A stretch of DNA of 64,000 nt from Castanea sativa (lineage: Eukaryota; Streptophyta; Magnoliopsida; Fagales; Fagaceae), in the NCBI RefSeq assembly GCF_040712315.1, contig NC_134015.1:10064945-10128944 (forward strand), written 5' to 3'. The notes beneath the pieces are model-generated. The model worked only from the letters and a program-made list of their open reading frames with translations. It did no database searches and had not been told where the DNA came from. Made by a program: the position numbers and the translations under genes. This document shows positions 21,765 to 32,694 of the stretch, one piece after another; the first letter of the stretch is position 1; each line of letters begins with the position of its first letter.

Positions 21765-24165
21765 AGGCATATCGCTAAAGTGAGGCAATTATGGCAGAGA
21801 TGGAATCTCAGGAGCTTTAGCATTGTGGTTCAAATATTTTTGCTTTTTACTGCACCCCTGGGAAAGAAAACTTCAAACTAAGCTTTCATCATGATCATCT
21901 GGGCAGCTTACCTGATTGCAGACTGGCCTGCTAGCTTTGCAGTTGGACTAATCTTTGACAGTGAAGAGAAATATACTGCCTCTGGTGCCATCAATAATAC
22001 TGTTAGTTATCTTGTGACGACGAACCATGGTATCTTTAGTACTGTCAGTTCCAGGATCAGGGATGATACTGGTCTTCTGCTGATGTGGACACCTTTTCTA
22101 TTGTTACGGGTTGGTGGCCAAGACAGAATAGCTTCTTTTGCTGTTGAGGACAATGAGTTGTGGATTAGGCACTTGATTTGGCTTTAGCTCCAAATCCTCA
22201 CCACTTGTTTTGTGTTTTATCAATCATTACATCTAAACAACCTATGGATCCCCACAATATTTCTCCTCCTTGCTGGAACAATCAAGTATGTGGAGCCAAT
22301 AGCTGCATTGTATCTTGCAAGTTCGGATGGTCTTGCATTCTCTGTTTTTAGAAGACCTGACCCTGGGCCTAACTATGAGAGATTGATGAGTGCATACACA
22401 CACTATAAAGCAAACAGTCTTCCTATTAAAATCGAGTATGTCAACGACGTAGAGTCCGAGACTGCAGGTGAAAAAAGTTCAGAAACTGTTGGCAGATTTG
22501 ATTCTCATCATCTGGTGCAGCGTGCTCATGAATTCGCGTATATGTACAAGGGGCTTATAGTCGATCACATGTTCAGCTCCCATGAGCATATAGGGAGTCG
22601 AGAATCCTTCCGTAAACGAAGTGCATTAGATGCATTGAAACTATTAGAGATCCAGCTCAACTACTTTTATGGTCTTCTCCATACCAAGGTGCTGGTGGCA
22701 ACCTCCTCGATGGGAATAGACTTGGTTTGTATCCACCGGGTTAGTGGTCGCAGCCTTTGCACTTTTCCTCATCACAGAAGAGAAGGGAACTTTCGAGCAG
22801 ACATTTGATGTCTTTGTGACCTACGCCTTGTTCTTTAGTGTTTTAGGCCTGATATGGTAACTCTCCTCTTATGGTTTTTCTCTGATTGGGCTGTGGCTTA
22901 TCTTGAAAATTTTGACAAAGATTCCCTCCGATTCAAAATCATCAACAAACTCCTCTTTCCCAAGGAGCAACCCCAATCCAAAATCCCCTCGCCTGAGAAA
23001 CCATGGAGAATAAAGAAAGTGATTTCTAGAAGGTGGTCTGAAAATCTCTTGCAATTCAACTTCCTAAATTATTGTTATCAACGAAGGTCTCGAAGCAGAA
23101 CCAGAATAAAAACCATCAGCGACATCATCAGCAACTCTAACCGTGACAAAGTAAATGGCATTCAATATTTGCAGCACATTAAGGATTTTGTTTTTTTATT
23201 TATTTTATATTATTATCGATTTTATCTTTTATTTTTTATTTTATTCTTATTTGCCGAGGGACGTTAAGAATTTCATAGATCAGAAGAAGAGTAACTTAAT
23301 AATTCAGTTGAAATATGTGAGTTCTCGTCATTTTGATCCGTACCTCTATGGGAATTTATCTTCGACGAGCTGTTAGAGAAATCCTACTTTGTGGATGATG
23401 CTGAAGAAGCCAAGAGAATAAGTTCAGCTAGAGGTGAATGGATTCTTGGGAATGGTGACTTCGATTACAGTATCTCAAGTAAGGTATGCCTTGTGTCAAA
23501 AGTGTTGCTTATGATGAAAGCCTTCTACTGTGGCACATTGCTACTGAACTCTGCTACAACAGTGGTCCATCCAGCAATCATGAGCCTTCGATTGTGATGC
23601 TCCTTGCTTCACAAAGGGCCACATGGCTATTAAATTCTGGAATAAAACTGATCCACACATTTGTGACGGTTTTGATGCTAGTGAATTCAGCAAGCGCCTC
23701 TCAGATTACATGTTTTATCTACTATATCAGCAACAAGGTATGATGTCCGAAGTGTCAGGAATTTCAAAACTAGGTTTCAAGGACACCTGCTCTGAAGCAT
23801 CGCGGTTCTCTAGTGAATATGGAGGACAAGATCTGGGACAAGACTGTAAAAATATTCTTGAGGTGAACACATCTGTCAAACCTGTTCATGTGAAGGGGGA
23901 TCGATCTAAGTCTGTACTGTTTGATGCATGCGTGTTGGCAAAAGAGATTGAGAAATTGAGCCCAGACATTAAATGGAAGGTAACAAGTATGGGTGGAATT
24001 GTTGTCATGCGCTGCGAGTCGTAGCAGAGCAAAGGCCCATATTCAACAACTAAGGGTGGTGAGCTTATTACTTTTGTTTGGCTTTTGATGGCACAGTTCG
24101 GCTTGAAAGAGCATGCTTGGGTTGAGACCCATACCAGAGCAAAGCTGAATCTTATTAAATGACCA
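21765..24165 (+). pseudogene. DUF4220/DUF594 membrane protein gene, frameshifted
   Basis: The order of conserved segments is that of a full plant DUF4220/DUF594 protein. First comes an N-terminal helix region after tggcagagatggaat. Then MIIWAAYLIADW at 21891, GGQDRIASFAVEDNELW near 22110, GTIKYVEPIAALYLAS and RRPDPGPNYERLM at 22270-22385, RAHEFAYMYKGLIVDHMF near 22525, the membrane part TEEKGTFEQTFDVFVTYALFF (another frame) near 22780, and RGEWILGNG near 23430. Next ESLLLWHIATELCYNS near 23510, SDYMFYLLYQQQGMM near 23700 and the DUF594 tail VLFDACVLAKEIEKL near 23920. At least six frame changes separate them. The tail is broken by a 5-bp deletion near 23988 relative to the copy at 5577. The family consists of plant multi-pass membrane proteins of unknown function, often in clusters. 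It is clearly dead. Confidence 0.9.
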
Positions 24166-25985
24166 ATGACCAAATATATGCAGGTTATGTACTAAATAAT
24201 GATAAATAAATATGATGTACCCAATAATTCCTTCATTATTATCTTCATCAATAACTTAGTTACCATAAATAATATGAACTAATATGTGTTGATTTCATTT
24301 GCTTTCGTTGATACCATTGTCTTGGCCCAAATTAAATTATAGGGCAAATTGCAAATTTGGTCCCTCATATTTAGGTTGTATTTCAATTTAGTCATTGGCT
24401 TTTTAAACGTATCAATTTAGTCTCTAATCTATTAGTATTATATCAAAATAGTCCTTATCGTTAAGTAATAGATGAAAAATGCTGATATGACTAACAACTA
24501 AAATAAAATAAAATATTCTTGAATAACATATAATTTTTTGCCACGTAGATTGCCACTTAGGCTACAAAACTGGCTAAAATAAAAAAAATAAAAAGAAAAA
24601 GAAAAAGAACCAAGTGCACAATAACAAAATTTAGCCACAAAATTGGTTGTAGTCTTAACCTATAACTTTACTCAATATCTTTTTATTAAAGGTGAATTTT
24701 GACAAATCAACTATTGAATTATCTTTTCTTCTTATATTCTCCATACTTACAAAATTTTTAGAAAATTAAAGATCAATAGTTATGTCATTAATAAATTGTT
24801 TAAATTGCAAGTTTTGTAATTTAAAAATTATGTATAAAATATAAGTTTATATGTCATAATAGTAAATAATATCCAATTGATACAAAATTTGACATATGTA
24901 TCAAAAATGTAAAAAACTACAACTAACTTTGTCCCACATGCAAATATAACTTTCAGTCTTTTTTTTTTCAATAAGAAAACATAGCCTTCAATCTATTTTT
25001 TCTTTTTGCAGTTTCTCTCATCTTTCCTTACACTTTTCTCGGAAACAAACAGACGCTAAAATTTCAAAACCAAGCCTCATCACCCAAAGAGGACCCAATC
25101 AAAGGCTACCACGTCACACACACACTCTCTCTCTCTCCAACCACTCCTCTTAGGCTTGCCAATGGCTCTTCCCTCAAATAAAACCACTAAATTAAAAAAT
25201 TAAAGGGAAAGAGGAAGGAATATGGCAGAAAACAATTTCAAACATTTGTCCAGGATAAAGAATTTCAACATTTAAAAAAAAAGGGCAGAAAAAATTATTC
25301 AACAATGAGATTTACAAGCACGCATATGTTGACGTTCGTGCATGATTGATTTTTCAGCCTTATTCCAAAATGGCAAGAAAAAAAAAAAAAAAAAAAACTC
25401 TTCCAAGGTATGTATCAGTCATTCCATTTCCAAATATATGTGGGCTACCAAATCGAGTTAACAAGAAAAATCATGTCAGAAACCCAGGAATGGTGGAGGA
25501 TGGGAAATCCTGGTAGAGAGAGAAGGATATGTTGGTGGTACTGGAATCATTCCAAGTTCATCTTATAGGAGTGTGGGTCTATGGGTGGGTCAAGTCGGTG
25601 AAGGAGTGTGGGTCTATGGGTGCCTTTTCTGGGGGGTATAGAATCTGGGTTTGGGATTTGAGGGAAGTAGTGAAGAGTCAATACATGAGAGGAGTTCGAG
25701 AAATGAGCATTGAAAGTCTTTGATTCTTGGTTGGTGTTGGGATGCCAAGAAAATGACATTTTTTCTTGGTGCATGAAGCTTAATCTTTGGTTAAAGATGT
25801 GCTTGTTTCCAAGGAAAATTTTTAAGAAAGATTTTTTTTTTGATAAATCAAATTTCCAGGAAAGTTGAGAAAGTGCGGAAAGAAAAAAAATAGATTGAAG
25901 GATGTGTGTGTGTGTTTTGTTTTTGGAAAGTGAACTTGGTTTTTTGTTTTTTATTTTTTTCTATTAATATAGGCCACATGCAGAC
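23886..25985 (+). repeat. Segmental duplication, copy B
   Basis: Counterpart of 5577-7725, same orientation, about 18.3 kb apart. It runs from inside the DUF594 tail through the MULE-like element. Copy B has about 150 extra bases at 25010-25160 (including cggaaacaaacagacgct) that copy A lacks. Confidence 0.85.
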
Positions 25986-26138
25986 CAAGTGGCAATCAAT
26001 ATTTTCTAGCCATTATTTAATGGTGAGATCATTTTGACACCCTATCAAATGTTTAAGGACCAAATTGACACTCGAGGACAATATGGATATACAACATAAA
26101 AAGTAAGGACTAAATAAACAATTATGGACACTTTTAAC
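24352..26138. mobile_element. MULE-like element with diverged terminal inverted repeats
   Basis: The left end begins gggcaaattgcaaatttggt and continues with blocks ending aaaaatgctgatatgac. The right end, read inverted, begins ggttaaaagtgtccataatt and carries matching blocks (tttagtccttact; gtcaatttggtcc; accattaaataatgg). This architecture resembles the Pack-MULE at 10533. The interior has no transposase. Part of it (25010-25160, minus strand) resembles a plant 5'-UTR intron start (gtctgtttgtttccgagaaa), so it may be another captured fragment. A 9-bp target duplication was not found. Confidence 0.5.
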
Positions 26139-26871
26139 CTTATGCAATTCTCGCTATAATTTTCTAAATTCTCTTTTTCTTTTTCTTTTACATTAATTTA
26201 TTACAGGTTTTGGTATCACAAAACACAAATTGAATCTGTTTGGAGTTCTAACTTTGATGTTCTAAAGCAAGACCAATGAAACACGTTGTATCACAACTTA
26301 TGTGAATAATAGCTCTTTACAATTTTATTCATAAGTGTTTAAAAAAAAAAAAAAATCCACATGAAGATAAGGACGATGCAACAATACCAGCAGTCAAATT
26401 TACAATTCCATGGCCATTCTTCGAGTGGTTACCATTAGGAATTGACTTATCTTCATTATTTTTTTAACTGGAATCTTTTTTTATTTTAATGAAAAACTGT
26501 TACATCATCTACTAACTAAATGAAAGGTAGAAATTAAAATTCACTACAACTTGTCATAATATATTTAAAACAACAAGAGTGTCTAGTTAAAAAAATACTG
26601 GAGGTAAGCCAAACCCTTACCATTAATCTTAAAATTTTGTTAGTCAAATACTTAAAAAAAAAAACATGAATGAATCAAATATATAAAAGTACCAATAAAG
26701 CTCGTTTGTGAAACTTTAGAGACTAAAATTTGCTCATTTGAAACATTAGATACCAAAAAGGCTCAACGTCGAAACTTTAGAGACACAATGTATTTTTCTT
26801 TAATTTTCTACATTGTATTTTTCTTTTTCTTTAACATTTCTTGACTATGGGTTATGATATCACATAGTGAA
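26139..26871. other. Gene-free stretch, diverged copies of the local repeat
   Basis: Contains blocks such as ggagttctaac and gatgttctaaagcaagacc (26240-26280) that belong to the repeat amplified just downstream. No gene is seen. Confidence 0.6.
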
Positions 26872-28470
26872 TCCATTTGGAGTTCTAAAGCAAGACCATG
26901 AAACACGCTATAACACCACTTATGTCAACACTAACACTTTGCCTTTTCATTTATAATAGGCTCATAAATTTAAAAGATTAACGTATGAGATAGGAGTATT
27001 AAATATTAATAAAGCTGGTTTTTAAAAATTTTAGGGTCTAAAATCGCTCATTTGAAACATTAGATAGTAATAGGATTATAGGACTCAATGTGGAAACTTA
27101 AGGGAAAAAACGCTTTTCTTTATTTATTTATTTAAATACGGACATGATGTATTTTTTCTTTATGCTATTCTTACTTTTTTAACTTTCTATCTTCTCTTTT
27201 TCTTTTAGACTTCTTAATTATGGATCATGGTATCACGGAATGAATTTGTATGGAGTTCTAAAGCAACACCATGAAACAATACATGTTGTAACTTGTAACC
27301 CAACTTTTGTGAATGCTAACACTTTTTCTTGAAATTAATTTACAATTCCACATTTCTCTCTTGGTTAATTACAAAGTTTTTTTTTTTTTTTGAGAGAGTT
27401 GATTTTTGAGAGAGTTTCAACTTTCAATCCATTTGGAGTTCTAAAGCAAGACATGAAACATGCTATAACACCACTTATGTCAATACTAACACTTTGCCTT
27501 TTCATTTGTAATATAGTCTCATAAATTTAAAAGATTAACGTATGAGATAGGAGCATCAATAAATCTGATTTTTAAAAATTTTAGGGTCTAAAATCGCTCA
27601 TTTGAAACATTAGATACAAATAGGATTATAGGACTCAATGTGGAAACTTAAGGGACAAAATCCTTTTCTTTCTTTATTTATTTAAATAAGGCATGATGTA
27701 CTTTTTCTTTATGCTATTCTCTCTTTTTTAACTTTCTATCTTCTCTTTTTCTTTTACACTTCTTAATTATGGGTCATGGTATCACGGAATGAATTTGTAT
27801 GGAGTTCTAAAGCAACACCATGAAACACATGTTGTAACCCAACTTTTGTGAATGCTAACACTTTTTCTTGAAATTAATTTACAATTCCACATTTCTCTCT
27901 TGGTTAATTACAAAGTTTTTTTTTTTTGAGAGAGTTTCAACTTTCAATCCATTTGGAGTTCTAAAGCAAGACCATGAAACATGCTATAACACCACTTATT
28001 TCAATACTAACACTTCGCCTTTTCATTTATAATATAGTCTCATAAATTTAAAAGATTAACGTATGAGATAGGAGTATCAATAAATCTGATTTTAAAAAAT
28101 TTTAGGGTCTAAAATCGCTCATTTGAAACATTAGATACTAATAGGATTATAGGACTCAATGTGGAAACTTAAGGGACAAAATGCTTTTCTTTATTTCTTT
28201 ATTTAAATATGGACATGATGTATTTTTTCTTTATGCTATTCTCTCTTTTTTAACTTTCTATCTTCTCTTTTTCTTTTACACTTCTTAATTATGGGTCATG
28301 GTATCACGGAATGAATTTGTATGCAGTTTTAAAGCAACACCATGAAACACATGTTGTAACCCAACTTTTGTGAATGCTAACACTTTTTCTTGAAATTAAT
28401 TTACAATTCCACATTTCTCTCTTGGTTAATTACAATTTTTGCTTTTTTTTTAGAGAGTTTCAACTTTCAA
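26872..28470 (+). repeat. Three tandem units of 520-556 bp
   Basis: Units 26872-27427, 27428-27947 and 27948-28470 all begin tccatttggagttctaaagc. Each contains ccttttcattt, gattaacgtatgagata, gctcatttgaaacattagat and a second inner ttctaaagcaacacc, and each ends gagagtttcaactttcaa. Units 2 and 3 are close to identical. Each unit is itself made of two related halves. No coding potential. Confidence 0.9.
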
Positions 28471-28610
28471 CCTATGACTCCGCTCCTGATGATAGCTCCT
28501 TATCATCAGACTAAGATGTCAATCGGTTTTTGGACTAGGCGGGAATTGAACCCTAGATATCTTATTCAACCATTAGAAATTTTACCAATTGAGCTAATTA
28601 GAACCTACAT
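28438..28610 (-). mobile_element. tRNA-derived SINE with a 14-bp target duplication
   Basis: On the minus strand the element has an A-box-like tagctcaattggtaaaa and a B box (ggttcaattcc, 28541-28552), followed by a tRNA-unrelated body and an A-rich tail. Direct repeats ggttaattacaatt flank it at 28424-28437 and 28611-28624. It is 173 bp long, a normal plant SINE size, and closely related to the copy at 39701. Confidence 0.88.
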
Positions 28611-28624
28611 GGTTAATTACAATT

Positions 28625-28858
28625 AATCTTAAACTAATGACTACATATTTCTTTAAACCTTCAGAACTCTTATAAACTCATGTGATTTGTCTCAAGACAT
28701 GTTGCAATTTTAAAAACACTTAAAAATAAGAAAATAAAATTCCAATTCCTATGACAACTAACAAAAACGAACCCTCATTTTTTTCCCCTCTACATCTCTA
28801 TGGATATTACAAGGATATCAATTGAATTAACAAACACTATGTTAATCACTTCAAATTT
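28625..28858. other. Spacer related to 4641-5530
   Basis: Homologous in pieces to the sequence around the MITE and CACTA end at 4653-5363, which it lacks, so it serves as their empty site. No gene. Confidence 0.55.
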
Positions 28859-29789
28859 TGTTAGGTTCTAAGACTTTATGAACTAATGTATTAGAACTTC
28901 AATGTGTATTATGTTGGCTAACCATGATCAAAACATTTAGTCTAGGTTTAGACTTGCTCAAAGTTTGGTTTAATGTAAGTTTGGAATCGAGTAGTTGCAG
29001 GAAATTACTGTTCTATTTCTGCATGGCTCGATCGATCGAAGAATAGACTCGATCAATCGAGAATCGTGCATCAGGAATTTTCTGCAGAATTTTAAGTCGG
29101 CCTAAACAGCAGTTCTAGCCCATTAAGGATTAGGGTTTCAGATCTACTTCTCCTATTATATAAAGGAAATCCTAAACACGTTTTTTAAGGGCTTCTAAGA
29201 GAGAGAAGAATGTGCCTCTTTTTTGGATCTAGGGTTTGTACTAAAAAGCTCTCTAGAGTCTTTGTTGCTCATATTGCTGTTTGTGTGAATCTCTTGTGAG
29301 ATCTGAGAGGTGCTTGCCTTCACACAAGCTTAGGATTATCAAGAAGGAGATTTCTTTAAGAACTTGATGATCATTTAGTTGCTGCCATAAAAGCTTAAAG
29401 ATACACAAGCGGGAGTGCTTGTACTTGCTGGAGAATCCAAGAAAGAATGAGTCCGTGGTCTAGGAGCTTGCGCGTAGTCGTGTCAGTAAGTTTTCTATTG
29501 GTGGGTAGTAATAGGAAGTTAGTAGTCTAAGTCGCTATTGTACAAACTTCGATTCTTTCATAGTGGATTCAGGTTTATCTTGAGGATAGCTAGGTTAAAT
29601 CCTCCACAGGTTTTTTACCGGTTTGGTTTTCCTGGGTCATCATATCTTTGTGTTTTTATATTCTGCACTTTACATTGATATGATTATATGATTGTGTTAA
29701 CCTAGATTTGGAATTTGGATTTAGTAATAACTTGGCTTGTTAACTAGGTTAATCCAATTGTGTGTTTAAGAAGTCTAAATAACTCAACA
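28859..29789 (+). mobile_element. Solo LTR of a copia-type element
   Basis: Starts TGTTAGGTTCTAAG and ends aactcaaca. It is flanked by perfect 5-bp repeats aattt at 28854-28858 and 29790-29794. Inside, a TATA-like ttatataaagg near 29157 is followed by a leader. No internal region or second LTR exists, so it is a recombination remnant. Short TGTTAG...CAACA ends suggest a Ty1/copia origin; that part is inference. Confidence 0.88.
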
Positions 29790-29794
29790 AATTT

Positions 29795-30190
29795 TATTCT
29801 AAAAAAAAAACTCTTCAAACTTATATGAGACCTGACATGTACGATTTCGTTGAATACATGAATCCAAACCTCAGGGGCCAAGTAACTATACCCGCTCATA
29901 GATCTCACTAGACTCACTTTCTCACAAAAGAGATAAATTGTTATGCCTTGCAACTTAAAGAGAAGATAAAAGTAAGAGATTTGCAGCTTTCATATAGGAA
30001 AGCAATGAACTAAGATTTTTTTTTTTCAATGATTCAATTGTTGGGGTTGAGAGGATTTGAAACAACAAAAAGTGATAATTGAGTTACAAAACTCTTGGCA
30101 TAATGAACTTAGATAATGCAAGCAAACTCCAAGTAAAATATGGTTTCTGAGTTGTACAAAGAGATCTGTGTTGCAAATTGAAGTAAAACA
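29795..30190. other. Gene-free stretch
   Basis: I see no gene, RNA or clear repeat here. Confidence 0.5.
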
Positions 30191-30918
30191 TATGGCAAAA
30201 TAATCAATTGAGAAGATAAATCAGGGGTGCCAGAGAAGAGTAATTTTTGATACTCTCGAAGCAAGGATAATAATTCTCCTTCTTCTCACATTCATAGTGG
30301 GGTCTATTGATCAAATTCATGGTGAATCCACCACAAATATAAAAGAAATGAGCATCATTTTTCAATGCTCCAAGAGTACCTAAAAACTTTCTGCTAGAGA
30401 AATGAGAGCAATTCCATAAATTTTAGCAAAATTAAAACTGGAAGAATTTTTTTCTTTTTTGGTTTTTTTGTAAAGAGTGTAGTAAAGTAAAACTGATTTT
30501 TTTTTTTTGAATGACTATGATTATTCAGGTACGGTACCTCCAAAACGATATTGATATGGCAAAAAAATCAATTAAGAAGATAAATCATGGGTGCTAGAGA
30601 AGAGTAATTTTTAGATACTCTCGGAGCAAGGATAATAGTTCTCCTTCTTCTTACATTCATAGTAGGGTCCACTTATCAAATTCATGGTGAATCCACCATA
30701 AATATAAAAGAAATGAGCATCATTTTCCAATGCTCCAAGAGTACCTAAAACTTTTCCGCTAGAGAAATGAGAGCAATTCCATAAATTTTAGCAAAATTAA
30801 AAATGGAAGAATTTTTTTTTCTTTTTTGGTTTTTTTGTAAAGAGTATAGTAAAATAAAACTGAATTTTTTTTTGGATGACTATGATTATTCAGGTACGGT
30901 ACCTCCAAAACGATATTG
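30191..30918 (+). repeat. Two tandem 364-bp units containing a MITE
   Basis: Units begin at 30191 and 30555 (tatggcaaaa) and both end near ccaaaacgatattgat. Each carries one diverged copy of the hairpin MITE family of 35101: tactctcgaagcaagg and ctccaagagtacctaaaa are the two arms, around a centre with ttcatggtgaatcc. Confidence 0.88.
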
Positions 30919-31089
30919 ATATAGATATTATTTTTATTAGTTGATTTTAACCATTAAAAAAAAAAAAAAAAAACTAGACTGGTACCGGTAGGCAGTGGCG
31001 TTATTGTAGTTGGCAACTTGAACTCTTCAGTACTGTAGGGGCTTTGTTGTATTATCTTTTATAGACGGGATTAATAGTTAAGCTTTTTT

Positions 31090-31090
<1 letters not shown>

Positions 31091-31154
<64 letters not shown>
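31091..31154. repeat. (AT)n microsatellite
   Basis: Uninterrupted AT dinucleotides for about 64 bases. Confidence 0.95.
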
Positions 31155-31157
<3 letters not shown>

Positions 31158-31790
31158 TTTTTTGTTTTCCTTTTTCATTTTTTGTTTTCCTTTTTCAATT
31201 TTCTTTCTCTTTCCAAAATCATAAGCATCATATTTCTCTAGAAAAGAAAAGGAATAGGATTACTTTGAATAAAATCCTACATATATTTCATTATGAGGGT
31301 TTCAGTTTATGCTCCATTAAACCAAATTATCATATATTTCTATTTTTCCATATAAAGTAAATGAAATTTAGAATTGAATAATTAAAAAAAATTCATATTG
31401 TAGTTGGTGGGAAATAAAGTAGAATGTTAAGCCAAGCCAACCTAATTACTACTAAGCCAATTAGGCTGTCATTTTTTTTATTTTGGGTTTTGTATTGGTT
31501 TTTTGTTTTCCTCTTTCAATTTTCTTTCTCTTTCCAAAATCACATATAAGCATCATATTTCTCTATAAAAGAAAAGGAGATAGGATTACTTTGAATAAAA
31601 CTCCGGTATATTTCATTACGAGGGTTTCAATTTATGCTCCATTAAATCAAATTATCATATATTCCTATATTTCCTTATAAAGTAGATGAAATTTAGAATT
31701 GAATAATTAAATATATTTCATATTGTAGTTGGTGAAGTATAAAGTGGAATGTTAAGTAGGGCCAACCTTACCATTACGCGAATTAGGCGG
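31153..31790 (+). repeat. Tandem duplication, period 341 bp
   Basis: The units start tattggttttttgttttcc at 31153 and 31494. They share gcatcatatttctct, gattactttgaataaaa and tatgctccattaaa. Small indels separate them. Open frames inside are T-rich and not credible as genes. Confidence 0.85.
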
Positions 31791-31815
31791 TTGCCTAAGG
31801 CCTCAAATTTAACTA

Positions 31816-32136
31816 TGTCGGACCGTGTGCCTTACCAATCCATCCAACAAGCAATTGGTGAAGGATGAGGGGGCACAAATCTTTTATAGCATTTGATCGC
31901 AGACCAAGCCCATTGGTATTGGAGCAAATTGTGAAATCTCTCACAATCCCTCCCTCACAATGCGGTTCCAACGACTCGAACCTAAGACATTGGCTCTGAT
32001 ACCACTTGTCGGACCGTGTGCCTTACCAATCCATCTAACGACCAATTGGTGAAGGATGAGAGGGCACAAATTTTTTATAGCATTCGATTGCAGATTAGGC
32101 CCATTGGTGTTGGACCAAATTGTGAAATCCCTCACA
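31816..32136 (-). mobile_element. TRIM retroelement, 321 bp, complete
   Basis: Two 130-bp direct repeats (31816-31945 and 32007-32136) start tgtcggaccgtgtgcctta and end ctcaca, so on the minus strand each is a TG...CA LTR. Flanks are aacta and accta, a target duplication with one mismatch. The 61-bp interior holds, on the minus strand, a tRNA-Met primer site (31991-32004) next to the 5' LTR and a purine tract gagggaggga next to the 3' LTR. The LTR carries a TATA-like gctataaaag on that strand. There is no coding capacity; it would rely on proteins of another element. Size matches the smallest TRIM/SMART elements known in plants. Confidence 0.9.
31991..32004 (-). other. Primer binding site of the TRIM
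   Basis: Plus-strand tggctctgatacca is the exact complement of the plant tRNA-Met primer site, two bases from the LTR. Confidence 0.9.
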
Positions 32137-32694
32137 ACCTAATACTAATATTTTTATACCTATAAGAGTATTGATTAGACCTCAAATATTAGCCAGTAGA
32201 TAAAAAAAAAAATAGTAAGGCAATAGACACAAGATACAAGATGTTACAATAATTTAATAACATTCCCAAATTAATGTGCCAATTCACACATGGGCTCACT
32301 ACAATCTCTATTTTTTTTTTTTTTTGGCTATGCTAATTTAGGAATGTTATAAAACTATTGTATCTCTTACATTACTAAAAAAAACTGTTTAGAGTACTAT
32401 TACATCCACAACATTTTAACAACATATTTTGGGTGAGTAATCTGTTATTAATAGGTAAAAAAATGATGTTAGTGGTATGCCCAAATTAGAACCAATAATA
32501 GATTATCACATAAGATTTTTTGTGAAGTTATTATGAAAATGTTGTGAATTAGTGAAGTATAGCTGGACAACAATCCACTTATTTCTTTGTCAACAAAAGA
32601 AAAAAAAAATTATGATGAAACATAATATAATAATAATAAAGGGTGAAAATATAAAAAATGAATAAATTCTTTTTAATAAAAGTTGTAAAAAAAT
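32137..32694. other. Gene-free stretch containing a small MITE
   Basis: AT-rich sequence without genes. At 32407-32546 a short inverted pair (cacaacatttt and aaaatgttgtg) bounds a 140-bp unit that looks like a MITE. Confidence 0.5.
32407..32546. mobile_element. Small MITE-like inverted repeat unit
   Basis: Left arm cacaacattttaacaac and right arm gttattatgaaaatgttgtg are inverted copies about 20 bp long around a 100-bp AT-rich centre. Confidence 0.5.

Noticed and set aside
22854..23376. Independent small membrane-protein gene
   Set aside because: The frame is one segment of the DUF4220/DUF594 pseudogene; its hydrophobic end is a T-rich insertion.
26872..28470. Regularly spaced repeats as a CRISPR array
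   Set aside because: Eukaryotic tandem duplication with 520-556 bp units; no short repeat-spacer pattern.
28438..28610. Possible tRNA gene (A and B boxes)
   Set aside because: No cloverleaf, a 14-bp target duplication and an A-rich tail show a SINE. The same holds at 39701-39853.
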